NCBI GenBank assembly: GCA_001247695.2
Contig: LGRX02013832.1
Location: forward strand, 35,041 to 99,040
Direction: 5' to 3'
Origin: Cymbomonas tetramitiformis
Taxonomy: Eukaryota; Chlorophyta; Pyramimonadophyceae; Pyramimonadales; Pyramimonadaceae
Length of the DNA: 64,000 nt
Made by a program: the position numbers and the translations under genes. Below, one piece after another: positions 35,501-47,500 of this stretch. A model generated the notes under the pieces. It saw nothing but the letters and a program-made list of their open reading frames with translations. It was not told the DNA's origin and searched no databases. The first letter of the stretch is position 1; each line of letters starts with the position of its first letter.

Positions 35501-38500
35501 GCGTCACACCGCCGCTCCCTGGATCCTGCATGCCGGACCAGACGACCAGCTCAGTATTTCAGCCAATTAACCTGGCCACACCTGGCATGCCCGCTGTGCA
35601 TGCGCCGGGGGACCTGGCGGAGGCACAACCATCGGTTTCGGCATGGGGCTCCTTTGGGGGCCGGGGAATGTGCAGAAAGGGGGAGTCGTGTTCAGCTCTC
35701 ATGAACTCAGCCACACCGCCATCATCGAGAGTCATCTGGCGAGCAACCGTGCTGCGGAGGTGAGCCCGCTCGATGACTGCACCAGCTGCATGACGGGCTT
35801 CGGCAAAGAGCCTGGAGGTGCCGGGGGGAAGAGGCTCCCAATGAAAGCTGCGTCTTGACCAATGGCGATGGAGGAAGCGGAACGCTCGGGAGCTCTTGGC
35901 AGAGTTGACCAATGGCGATGGAGGAACGGAACGCTCGGGAGCTCTTGGCAGAGTTGACCAATGGCGATGGAGGAAGCGGAACGCTCGGGAGCTCCTAGCA
36001 GAGTTGACCAATGGCGATGGAGGAAGCGGAACGCTCGGGAGCTCCTAGCAGAGTTGACCAAAGCGCCGCATCTTCCGAGAGCCCGTGGCTGACAGCCTGG
36101 GTCCTATGAGCACTCGGCGGTCCATCATTTGATTTGGCGTGCGCAGATCACCGCACTGGGCACCAGGCGCCGCCCGATTCGCCGTAGCTGGTCTGCGGGG
36201 ACACCCTTGGATCCCGCGGCGATCCCTGGATACCGCCCATTTTAGCAGGTCCCAAGGGTTATGCCAAGGTGGTTTTTTTCGGGTTGATTTGGATCACATG
36301 ACCCGTCTCCCCGCCACTTTGCACACGATGCCAGGGTCCAGGACTGCACCCCTCATCGGCAACGTTGCGCGGCAAATCCCTAAATACCGGATACCAGCCG
36401 GAGTGCTCAGGGGCTGCTGGGTGGCGGGCACACCCAGGACGGAGGCGCGGTGACGTTGGAGGGCCCCGGTGGGTCAGTTTCATTCACCAGCTGCAACGTC
36501 ACGGATCATTATGCGAAGGTGCAGGAGGGCGCAGTGCAATCACTGCCCCGCGCCCATCACGCCCGCGGCAAAGCACAAAACCCGCGCCAACGTGAGCGCT
36601 GTGAATGCAGTGCCGGGCAGAGAAGCCAGCTCGTGCATGCGCGCTGGCCAAGGCCGGATTCACCTTCTGGCTTTCTTCGCCCTTTCCGGTGTGATGGAGT
36701 GCATGCGAGCTGGGCAAGCAGATGGGTCGTCTGATTCACTTCCCAGCTCCCTTCGCCCTTTCCGGTGTGCCCAGGATGGCGGCGCTGTGTACTGCGGGAC
36801 CAACGGAAGCGTGACAGTCGAGGCGAGTGTCATGTCAAATAATGTCGCCGTCGAGGTAAGAGGGCGAACCGGCCCGGTGAGACAAAACGTTATCGAGAGA
36901 AGTGGGAGGACAGCACGATGGAAAAGGGTGTTCACACTTTTGCATGCCGTGAATCGAATTCTCCATCAGAGATATTGATGGAGATCGATATCGATATCGG
37001 TGTCTTCATTTTTTAACATGTGATCTTATCAGTATCGCATTCGCGCATTGCCATATTGTCATGAACTGCAGCACGCATTTGAATCTAGTGTTTCGGGGCT
37101 TCGGAGATGACCAGTGACAGCCGCGGCAGTGATATGCCGACCAGTGTACGTCTGTCTTCCGCGCAACAGGACCTAGAGCCAACCGCTGGTCCTCGCCCTG
37201 GGGTTCCCCTCTTCCATCACTCCGTGGCGGAGGAGCTCTGCTGCCTTTTGCCGGACTGATCCGGTTGGACTTCAGCAGTCAAATCAGTTTCGATGTCCGT
37301 TGCAAGAATAAAGCTTTTTGATGAAAGTGCATTTTTGGCATTTGGCAAATGGTTGCTCTTGGGCAAGAGATGTTGGAATCGCCGGAAGTGGACTGCTAAT
37401 GGCGCCCAGCAGATACCGCCGCTGGGCAGATGCCGCCGCTCGGCATCCAGCTTTTTGCAGATCAAGACGTGACAGCATCACGTGGTTTCAGAGATGCGGA
37501 TAGTCGGATTGTTAGGATTTTAGGGGAAGTGGGAAAAGTTCTGTCGTTCATCTTTCCAATCGCGCAACCCTGGAAATTCACCCGCGGGTCCGCCCAGCTC
37601 GGCAGGTTGGCAGTGGCTAGACCTTCAGTGCCGTCCCGACGGAAACGGCACCCGGGTGACGGCAGGATTCATGTTCCAAGTCATTCGGCAATCTGGGGCC
37701 TCCTCTCAATTTCAATCCGGGGTCTCTCAGTTTTAATTCCAGCCCCCCTCTGAGTTTCAATGCGGGGCTTCCCCTCAATGGCAATGCGGGGCTGCTTCTG
37801 GCGGAGAAGGTATCTTGCTGCGGCCGGTGCATGGCATCTCAATCTCCGTGCTCGCCCGCCCCCCAAGAGGGCAGTAGCCGAACTTGTTCCCATCGTGTAC
37901 GTTTCCCTTGCGTCAGGGTGAGGCGGTGATTCGCCGGGCTTTATTTGTGGTCTTCACCTGCTTGTCACAGTCCGCCACCCAATCAGTGAATAGTGCTCGC
38001 GTACCCAATCAGCGGCTTCTCGCAGTCCGTCACCAATCAGTGAATAGCCCACTCAACATCAAAACATCACTTGCAAACCCATACAGAAATCCAGAGCGTG
38101 AGACACACCCACGCCTACATGTAACTTCAGGAGGGCAGGGTCTGCTCCTCTGTGTCAAACTCCCTCAGCTGGGGTATCCCGAGGGACTGCCTCTCTGTGC
38201 CATCCTTAGAAACCGGGGAGAGGGTTGGAGGAGCGGGAGGCGAGCAGGAAGGGGGACTCTTGTGCATGAAGGAAGGGTCCATGCTCACTATCGAAGAAAG
38301 CCGCTTCACACAAAATAGTGCTGAGGTGCTTCCCGGTTGTCTCGCCTGCAATGATCTTCCACGGCGCTCCTTTGGAGCGGGGCGGCGGTCGTGGACGGCT
38401 TATCACAACCACAGCATGCGCCCTTCGAGCCCGAAGGCCTCCCCAAGTGGCTTCTGACAAGGCGCCTTATAGCATGCGCCTGTCGCGCCCCAAGGCCGCC

Positions 38501-41500
38501 CCAAGTGGCTACTGACAAGGCGCCTTATAGCATGCGCCTGTCGCGCCCCAAGGCCGCCCCAAGTGTCTTCTGACAAGGCGCCTTATAGCATGCGCCTGTC
38601 GCGCCCCAAGGCCGCCCCAAGTGGCTACTGACAAGGCGCCTTATAGCATGCGCCTGTCGCGCCCCAAGGCCTCCCCAATTGCCCTATGACAAGGCGCCTT
38701 ATAGCATGCGCCTGCCGCGCCCCAAGGCCTCCCCAAGTGGCTTCTGACAAGGCGCCTTATAGCATGCGCCTGTCGCGCCCCAAGGCCTCCCCAAGCGGCT
38801 TCTGACAAGGCGCCTTATAGCATGCGCCTGTCGCGCCCCAAGGCCTCCCCAAGTGGCTTCTGACAAGGCGCCTTATAGCATGCGCCTGTCGCGCCCCAAG
38901 GCCTCCCCAAGCGACTTCTGACAAGGCGCCTTATAGCATGCGCCTGTCGCGCCCCAAGGCCTCCCCGAGTGGCTTCTGACAAGGCGCCTTATAGCATGCG
39001 CCTGTCGCGCCCCAAGGCCTCCCCAATTGGCTTCTGACAAGGCGCCTTATAGCATGCGCCTGTCGCGCCCCAAGGCCTCCCCAATTGCCCTATGACAAGT
39101 GTGCCGAGCTGACAAGCTGTCTTATCTTGCGGATATTCAACATCCCTCAGCTTACGCAGGGCTCACTCTGGTTCGTTGAGGGATTAAGGCCGGCTGGTGA
39201 GGGGTGGGAGGGTATGCCGCAGCTGGGCGGAGCGACATTCATGGAAGATGCAGAGGCGACGGTCACTGCCAGCTCGATGACTGCGAACGTTGCCATTGTG
39301 CGAGCGCTAAGCCTTCTCTACGCATCCACCTTCGCTACGATGCCCTCTCTCTCTCTCTCCTTCCTGGAAAGTGCTTGTTTGATATATCCCTCTCTCTCTC
39401 TCTCCTTCCTGGAAAGTCCGTGTTTGATATATACCGCTCTCTCTCTCTCCTTTCTGGAAAGTGCTTGTTTGACATATTCCTCTCTCTGTCTCTCTCTCTC
39501 TCTTAGAAAGTTCTTGAACTCTAAGCGTCAAAAACTTGATAACCAGCGCAGGAAAGTACTAAAGGCGTTTTTTAAAACTCTTGAGCCGGTCGCTTGTGCT
39601 CAATCCGTCATCGGCGATGGCTCTAGCCACATCACATCCACAGTATGCGCGAGCCACATCACATGCACAGTATACGCGATCCACATCGCATGCACGGTAT
39701 ACGCGATCCATATCACATGCACGGTATACGCGATCCACATCACGTACACAGTGTCTTTCGATCCACATCACATACACAGTATACAGCTGGCTCTAGCCAC
39801 ATCGCATGCACGGTATACGCGATGGCTCTAACCACATCACATGCATAGTATACGCGAGCCACATCCGCATGCACAGTATATTCAATCCACATTGCATACA
39901 CAGTATACATGACTCTAGCCACATCACATGCATAGTATGCGAGCCCATCATACAGTGTGCAATCCACGCTGCATACACAGTGTGCGCGGTGGCTCTAGCC
40001 ATATCGCCACACGGTGCCAGTGAGCTCTAACCATATCGCATGCAGTATCATGATGGCTAGCCACATCCACATGCACAGTATACGCGATGGCTCTAAAGCT
40101 GCATCACATGCACAGTATGAGGCCCACATCGCATGCACGGTATGCGCGAGGGGCCACATCACATGCACAGTATGAGGCCACATCGCATGCGGTATACGCG
40201 ATAGCTCTAGCCACATCACATGCATAGTATCGCGCGATCCACATCGCATGCACGGTATACAGCGAGCCACATCCACATGCACAGTATACGCGAGCCACAT
40301 CGCCACGGTATACGCGAGCCACATCACATGCACAGTATCGCGAGCCACATCGCATGCACGGTGCGCGAGGCCACATCACATGCACAGTATATGCAATTAC
40401 ATCGCATACACAGTGTACGATGGCGCGAGCCACATCACATGCACGTTATTGTACGAAGCATGCACTCTCCCCCCTCCCCCGCAGAGAGCACCGGTCACAA
40501 TAGGCAAGCAGAGGTCTTGGCAAATACATATATTCACAATATATTAATTGCCACCCAGTCTGGCCTATCCGGTCTCTCGGCATGTGGCATGAGTGTCTGT
40601 CTCCCTCTCTGTCAGGTGGAGCAAGGTCTCAGTGATCCCAAGCACGAAGCTTCTAAGCAGGTTCCTAGCAGGTATCCAGCTGCTGCACGGAATGGAACAC
40701 CAGGCGCCATGCGCAACCAGAAACGGCTGGTTCTTCGAAGCTGCTGTGAGGAAACGGCCTCACAGGTTCCCCATGGGAATCGTGCGCTCATCTGAGACTC
40801 TGCCGCCACCTGCCACCAAACAGCACACCCCCGTGCATCATCCCTTGCAACTAGAGGAGTGGGTGGGTGAAAAAAGAAAGGAAGAACAGAGATGGAGCGT
40901 TGCTCCTGAGGCTGAGATTCCGAAAAACTGCTTGACACTCCCTGAGAAAGTTGTTAACAGCCCACTTCTCGTGTCAAGCCCAGACGTGTCACGTGTCACC
41001 GATCACGGCGATCGGTGACTCCCCCCGTCCCGATGCCACAGACAACGGTGTGGCATCGATCTGGCAGACGGGCCTGGCGACCCTACACTTAGGGTTCGCG
41101 CGCATTGCTTCTACAATAACCCAAATTATTATTTTCCAAATAATAATTGTCTAGTATACGCGATGGCTCTAGCCACATCACATGCACAGTATACGCGATC
41201 CACATCATATACACAGCATACGCGATGGCTCTAGCCACATCACATGCACGGTATACGCGAGCCACATCACATGCACAGTATATGCAATCCACATCGCATA
41301 CACAGTATACGCGATGGCTCTAGCCACATCACATGCACAGGGTACGCGATGGCTCTAGCCACATCACATGCACAGTATACGCGATCCACATCGCATACAC
41401 AGTATACGCGACGGCTCTAGCCGCATCACATGCACGGTATACGCGATGGCTCTAGCCGCATCACATGCACGGTATACACGATGGCTCTAGCCACATCACA

Positions 41501-44500
41501 TGCACAGTATACGCGATCCACATCACATGCATAGTATACGCGAGCCATATCACATGCACGGTATACGCAATATCCGATCATGCATGGTTTCCCACATCCA
41601 ATCAAATCTAGTTTCTTACATCCAATATTTTCTTTCACCTCTTCTTTCCACCACCCGGAAACCCTAAACTCTAAAACCCTACAAACCCTTAAACCCTTAA
41701 TCTGCCCTGCAGTGCTCCGCCCGTCCGCTGACGCAACACGTCCTGTTCTGCACAGGTCGGTGGAGCCTTCCATGTGGGTGGCGGGAGTGTCCTGAGGGTG
41801 CATGGCAGCAGCATGACCGGAAACTCCGCAGATTACGGCGCCGCGGTGTCGCTGCCTCCGCGGGGGCAGTGCTACCTGGAGGCGTCCGAGGTTGCAGACA
41901 ACCGCGCAACTTCCGAGGGAGCCGCGGCGCACCTGGACACCGAGAGCTGCCTCCACGTGGGCAGTGGCAGCATGCTGGCAGGCAATGTGGCGGACGGTAG
42001 CGGCGGTGCCATCTATATGAATCAATTGGCGCGCACTGAGGTCTCCGGGGGGTCCGCACTGCGCGCCAATCGCGCCCGTGTCGACGGCGGAGCGGTGTAC
42101 CTGCAAACGTCCGCGCTCATGCACTGCCGTGACTGCGCCCTCACAAGCAACGTCGCAGAGACCGGGTCGGGCGGGGCTGCGTGGTGCGCGAGCTCCGCCA
42201 CAGTGGACGCGCAAAACAGCACGTGGACGGGGAATGACGCCCGCGGAGGACTGGGCGGGGCGCTCCTTGTGTCATCGAATGCCTCCGCAGTGCGCCTGCG
42301 AGACTCCACCTTCGAGGGGAACGTGGCTGAGCAGGGGGGGGCGATGTACCTGGTGACCCCGGCGCGCGAGACCGTGTTCGAGCTGGCGGCCGTGCACTTC
42401 GCGAGGAACAACGCCTCCCTCGGGCCAAACGTTTTCTGGGACTACCACGCAAACGCGCAGGACCCCGGTGGGTTCAACCAAGAGCCCTCCTGTCGGGCCG
42501 CCTCCGCGGATGCGCACAAGCGGAGGGCGAGCGTTGCGCGTTTCGCTTTGCTCTGCTTGCTCGGAGGACGGAGGCCTCAGCCTCAGCCCGGTTGTGCATC
42601 CAGCCCCGGCGGGGTCCATCTACTTGGTCTTCTTTACTGAAGAAGACAACAATCGATGGAACTCCTACTTGTTTTGCAAGAAGAATATGTTCTTTTGTTT
42701 GATAACTGTTTCATTTGTTTTAGTTTTCGTTTTTTAAAGTTTCGCGAACTTCCATTTCAACTAATTCTAGTACTTCTTCAACCCAAATACCCGGGCCAAG
42801 AAGACCAGTCACACCTCGATCGGTCTCCCTGCTCTGCCCGAATGCCCTGAAGATCTGCACCCTCGGCCCCCTTCCGTCAGCGGTTTGGCTCATTGGTGCT
42901 AATTGGGCACTCATCGCGTTTACGGGACCTGGCGCCCCCCAGGATGCGAGAACTGCACCGTAGAAGCGAGCGACGCCAACGGCACTTCCGCCTTTGCCCT
43001 GGCTAGCTCGCCGAAGACCTTCGCCGTGGCACAAGATTGCGCTGTAATCGAGCAGGCCATCACCGCGGAGAGCGGTGGTTCCATACGGCTCACGTACTTT
43101 GCGTACGACTTCTATGGCAGGTGACAGTCCTTTGCCGTGTCGGTCCCTCCCATGAGCCTCAAAACGTCCGAGCGGCCAATCGCCAACGCCAGAGCGCGTC
43201 CAGCCCCCCCCCGTCATTTGCCTCTGGCCAAGGTGAAGCATAAAGAATCTCGCAGCCTCTCCTTCGGTATTCCTTTCTCGGTGAATCGTGAAATAGGTAC
43301 ATCCCAGTATACCTGGTATTTCAATACAGCATTTCTTCACTGTGTTTCAGTTACTTTCTCTACTGAGCCATTCCCATTCCAGCAATCGTGTCGCCAGGAT
43401 GGAAAATGTTGCCGCCATTGTTGCATGCATGGAATTTTCCGCAAGTACAAAGCGATCCTGCCCTCCCGGCCTCTTCCCTCATATTTCTCCCCTCCCCCTC
43501 TGATGTTGGAGGTAGTGTGTTCCAAAATTTCTTTGGCGCCCTCTCCGCTTTGTGCCACGTGCCTCCTCCGCTTTGTGCCACGTGCCGTCCTCCGCTTTGT
43601 GCCACGTGCCGTCCTCCGCTTTGTACCACGTGCCGTCCTCCGCTTTGTGCCACGTGCCGTCCCCATGTCTCCCTCCCTGCCGTGCTTGGCAGGGCGTAAG
43701 CTCGCCCCAAGTGGGGCGCTCCCTGCCTCTGCCAATCGCCGCACTGATCCGCTCCTTCCCCTCCCGTGCCCACCTCCTCTTTGCCCCGCGTTCGTCGGGT
43801 CAGGCCTACCTGGACGGTCGGGATTAACACCGTGATCACCGAGGCGGCAGAGAGCAGCACCCTCCTGGCAGGGAGCACGCTGGCGCTGTACGCTTCCGAG
43901 GGAGGGGCCGTCTTCGATGACCTGAGGGTGACAGCCCAGCCTGGCACCGTCGCCACGCTGTCCTTCCAACCACAATACCCGACCTGGGAGGCAGTTCAGC
44001 TGCCGATACATATGGCGCAATGCGCGGTGGGATCGCGGTACCTCGAGGCTGCCCAGATCTGCGAGCTGTGCAGCCAAGACAGCGTCAAGTTCAGGTGCGC
44101 TCGGAGTCCGGGAGGCTCCAGCTGTGAGCCGGACTCTTGTTCGTTGCGTGCACAACTAAAACATCACCTGCCCAATGGTCTCTCTGGGCTTGGTGAGGAA
44201 GGCTGAGCAGAGCGGATGCCTGAGCAACCGCGGAGGGGGGAAGGGAGGGGGAGTGGAGGGCAATCGGTGCAGCAACTCGTCTGAAGTTTGCTACAGCTGC
44301 ATGTGCGAATCCCCCCTTTCCTCCATCCCCCCTTTGCTTGACCGTGAGTTGGCATTCTGGGTACAAGCCCCTGGGAGGTGGAGGGCTTTGGGCTTCCACC
44401 GGCGTCCTCCTGGCGTGTTCCACGTGTCCGAAGCATCAAGAGCAGTGCTGTCCGGCCGTTCCCCTAATTTTCTCTCGCCGAATCAAAAGCCTCCAACGGT

Positions 44501-47500
44501 TCTGCGCCACTCCAATACTGCTCCGCCAGGCGAGCACCAGGAGATGTGGCATGTGCACATACGTTGCGCACAACTCGTGAGGGGCCACAGCTGGCGTCTC
44601 CGCGCAGGGCGTCTGACGCCAGCACTTGGGGAGTGAGCCTGCGGCGCGCTCCCCATCGACTCGCGCGGCTGAGGCAGGCAAAGGGCTGTTGCTCGCATGG
44701 TCGGCACCGGCCAATGAGCAGCGTGCCCTGCTACCTGTGGATCGGACGAATCTGCTTGTCGCGTCATGAATTGCACCAAGGGGATGACTCGGGCAGCTGA
44801 ACCGGCTCAGCCCTACCGCGAGGGAGCTGGCTCAGCATGTGCTGTCTGACGCAGTGCAGAGGGGGTGGGGGGAGCGGGGAGGAGTGCCCCAGTGGCGTGG
44901 AGGGGATACAGTGTCCTGGCGGGAGCTCATACGAGCTGCTGGATGGCTACTGGCTGGGGGAGCAAGCGGCGCGGAAGTGCTCGGAAGTAGACGAGGACGA
45001 ACGGGAGCTGTGTGTGGTGAACACGCCGAGCCTCACACCCGGCCTCAATGGAATTAAATGACACCACCCGGTCTTGGGGTTTTAGGGTTTGTGGCTTGTC
45101 AGGCCGCCCACGCCCTTGAGACGCTGGCCAGCCCGAACTGCCAACAGTTCTGTGCGGGTGTAGTAGGGTTGTTCGGAGTAAGGGCGTGTCTCCGATTCCG
45201 TTGCTCCCTGGAGGTTTGCCGGCAGCCATAACCGCGAAATACCGCAACCGCGAAATACCGCAACCGCTGCACTGTGTTGCCTCGGATGGAAGCTAAGCGC
45301 ACACCTGTCGCGCGCGCCTTCAGGTGAACCGCTTGGCCAAGTGCGACGTGGCCAGCAGCTGCAGCTCGGAGCTGCCACGAGGAAACGCCGAGGGGGAGCT
45401 CCACGTCAGCACGCAGGCCTTGTGCGCAGAAGGCTACGCGGACGACGTGGCGCTCTGTGGCGCCTGCGAGGCTGGCTACGAGAATGTGGGGGACGGGACC
45501 TGCCACCAGTGCCCCGTTGACAGCTGGCGGACCTGGTTACAGGCGGCTCTGGTGGTCGCCGCAATCGCCGGTGTGGCGGCGATGGCCGTCTTCCTGGCCG
45601 GCCAGTACAGATTACGATCCGTCCAGCAGTCGAGCGATATGCAGGCGAGGCTGGATTTTGGTAACAACCTGAACAACGACGCCAGCAGCGCGCGAGGGGC
45701 CATCAGCATCTGGTCCGGGTGGCTGCAGGTCACGGCGCAGACCGCGGCGATCTACGACGGCGACGTCCTGCCCGGGGTGTACCGGACCTTCGTCCAGTTC
45801 CTTGACCTTTTCAACGTGAACTTCTTCACATGGACACGGTCTGAATGCCTGGCGTATTCCCTGCTCGGCGACCGGCAGTGGCCGGGGGTGGGGGGGTTCT
45901 ATTGGACCTTCCTCCTCTACGCTCTCATCCCCGTGGCGCTGGGTCCCTCCAGTATTCGAATGCTGCTGCGGGTCCTGGCCCTGCTGAACAGTGCGCAGGG
46001 GGACGGCATTGCGATGCAGGGATCTCCTCTTGGCGGTGGTGCGAAGCCCAGGGGTCAATCCAGCGGCGGCGATGGCAGCGCGGGTTGCGGAGAGGTGAGC
46101 TTGCTGCTGCATCGAAGGGGACACACGACAGCGCCGGAGAAGGCGGAGCGTTGGTGGGAGCAGCAGCAGGATAAGACGGCGGCGGAGGGGGGGCAGCCGC
46201 AGCACAAAGTTGGGGAGGCGGCAGAGGAAGCGGCAGAGGAGGAGGCGGAGGAAGAGGGGCACCAGGGGCGGCGGCAAGAGCAATGTCAAAAGCAGGAGGT
46301 GGAGGTGGCGCAGCAGCAGCAGCAGCAAAAGGAGGATGTGAAAGAGGAGAAGGAGGAGGGGCAGCAATATCAACAACAACAACAACAAAAGGAGGAGGAG
46401 GAGGAGGAGGGGACGGCAGAGGAGGAGGAGGAGGAGGGGAGAGCAGTGAAAGGAGAAGAGAGTGCGAGAAGTGCTGGCCACTCTTCCAACGACGGCACCG
46501 TGGCGAGCACGTCTCAGGGCTCGGCTGGGCAGCGGCTTGCTCTTTTTTTTATCATTTTCTTCCAACCTACCGTGGCAACACAAATGCTGCAGGTATAGCC
46601 TGACGTGGCACACGCTCGCATAGACCCCCTTTCTGCGATCACACTCTCAAGTGTAACCTGACATGGCACCTCATTCGTAGACTCTCTCAAGTGTGTGAAT
46701 GTTTTAGGGCTCTCCATTTTCGATGGACGACGAACTGAGGATTGAGCTGGCACGTGGCCATTCATCCATAGACAGTGCATGCATCTCCTTCGTACGTGCT
46801 TCCTTACCCGCATTGCTGGTTTGCTCTGTGGTGTTCACCGCAACAGCTGTTCAACTGCGACCCCATCTACCACAACAACTCCACTCCGGATTACTTCCTT
46901 GCGCTCGACCGGGAAGTGGCCTGCTACTCTCGGACTTGGTGGGTCTTCGCTGCGGTGGCCTTGGCAATTCTGCTCACATATGTCATCGGCTTGCCTTTGG
47001 GGCTGCTATTCATCCTGCGAAAGCTGCACTGCCAAAAGAGAGTGTATACCGAGCACGGCACGACGTGCTTTGTGCCGAGCTCTCTCATGCGGAGGGCAGA
47101 GGATGGCAGCTGGCTCCTGCGCGTGCTGTCGGACGAGCAAGGCAAAGGTGGCACTTGCGTGGTGTTTCCAACAGAGGCTCCGGACGTTGATAGCGACGCA
47201 CTCATAGAGGACAAGGCGGGCATATTCAACATGCTCGATCTGCCGGAGGCACACGCCTGCCTCGGCGCGGTGTACCTCCCCTTCCGCCGGAGGTTCAGCT
47301 GGGTGGGCGGATCATATGAGATGTTCCGGAGGCTCCTGCAGTGCAGCTTCCTGGTAATCATCCGCATGTGCGATCGCAAAATGGACGTCTTCTTCTCCCT
47401 TCTCGTGGCGGTCTCCTCCCTTACAATCCAAGCCTACCATCACCCGTATCGGGATGCCCAGAATAACATGCTGCAAACTTTGATCCTGTACATCCAATGC

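Noticed and set aside
41640..41700. Telomere-like CCCTAAA/CCCTTAA words (also near 45,075 and 26,416)
   Set aside because: They are isolated, degenerate single units, not an array, so there is no evidence for an interstitial telomere.
45612..46613. Minus-strand 333-codon Leu-rich ORF
   Set aside because: It is the antisense shadow of the poly-Gln/poly-Glu exon and is explained fully by codon complementarity.
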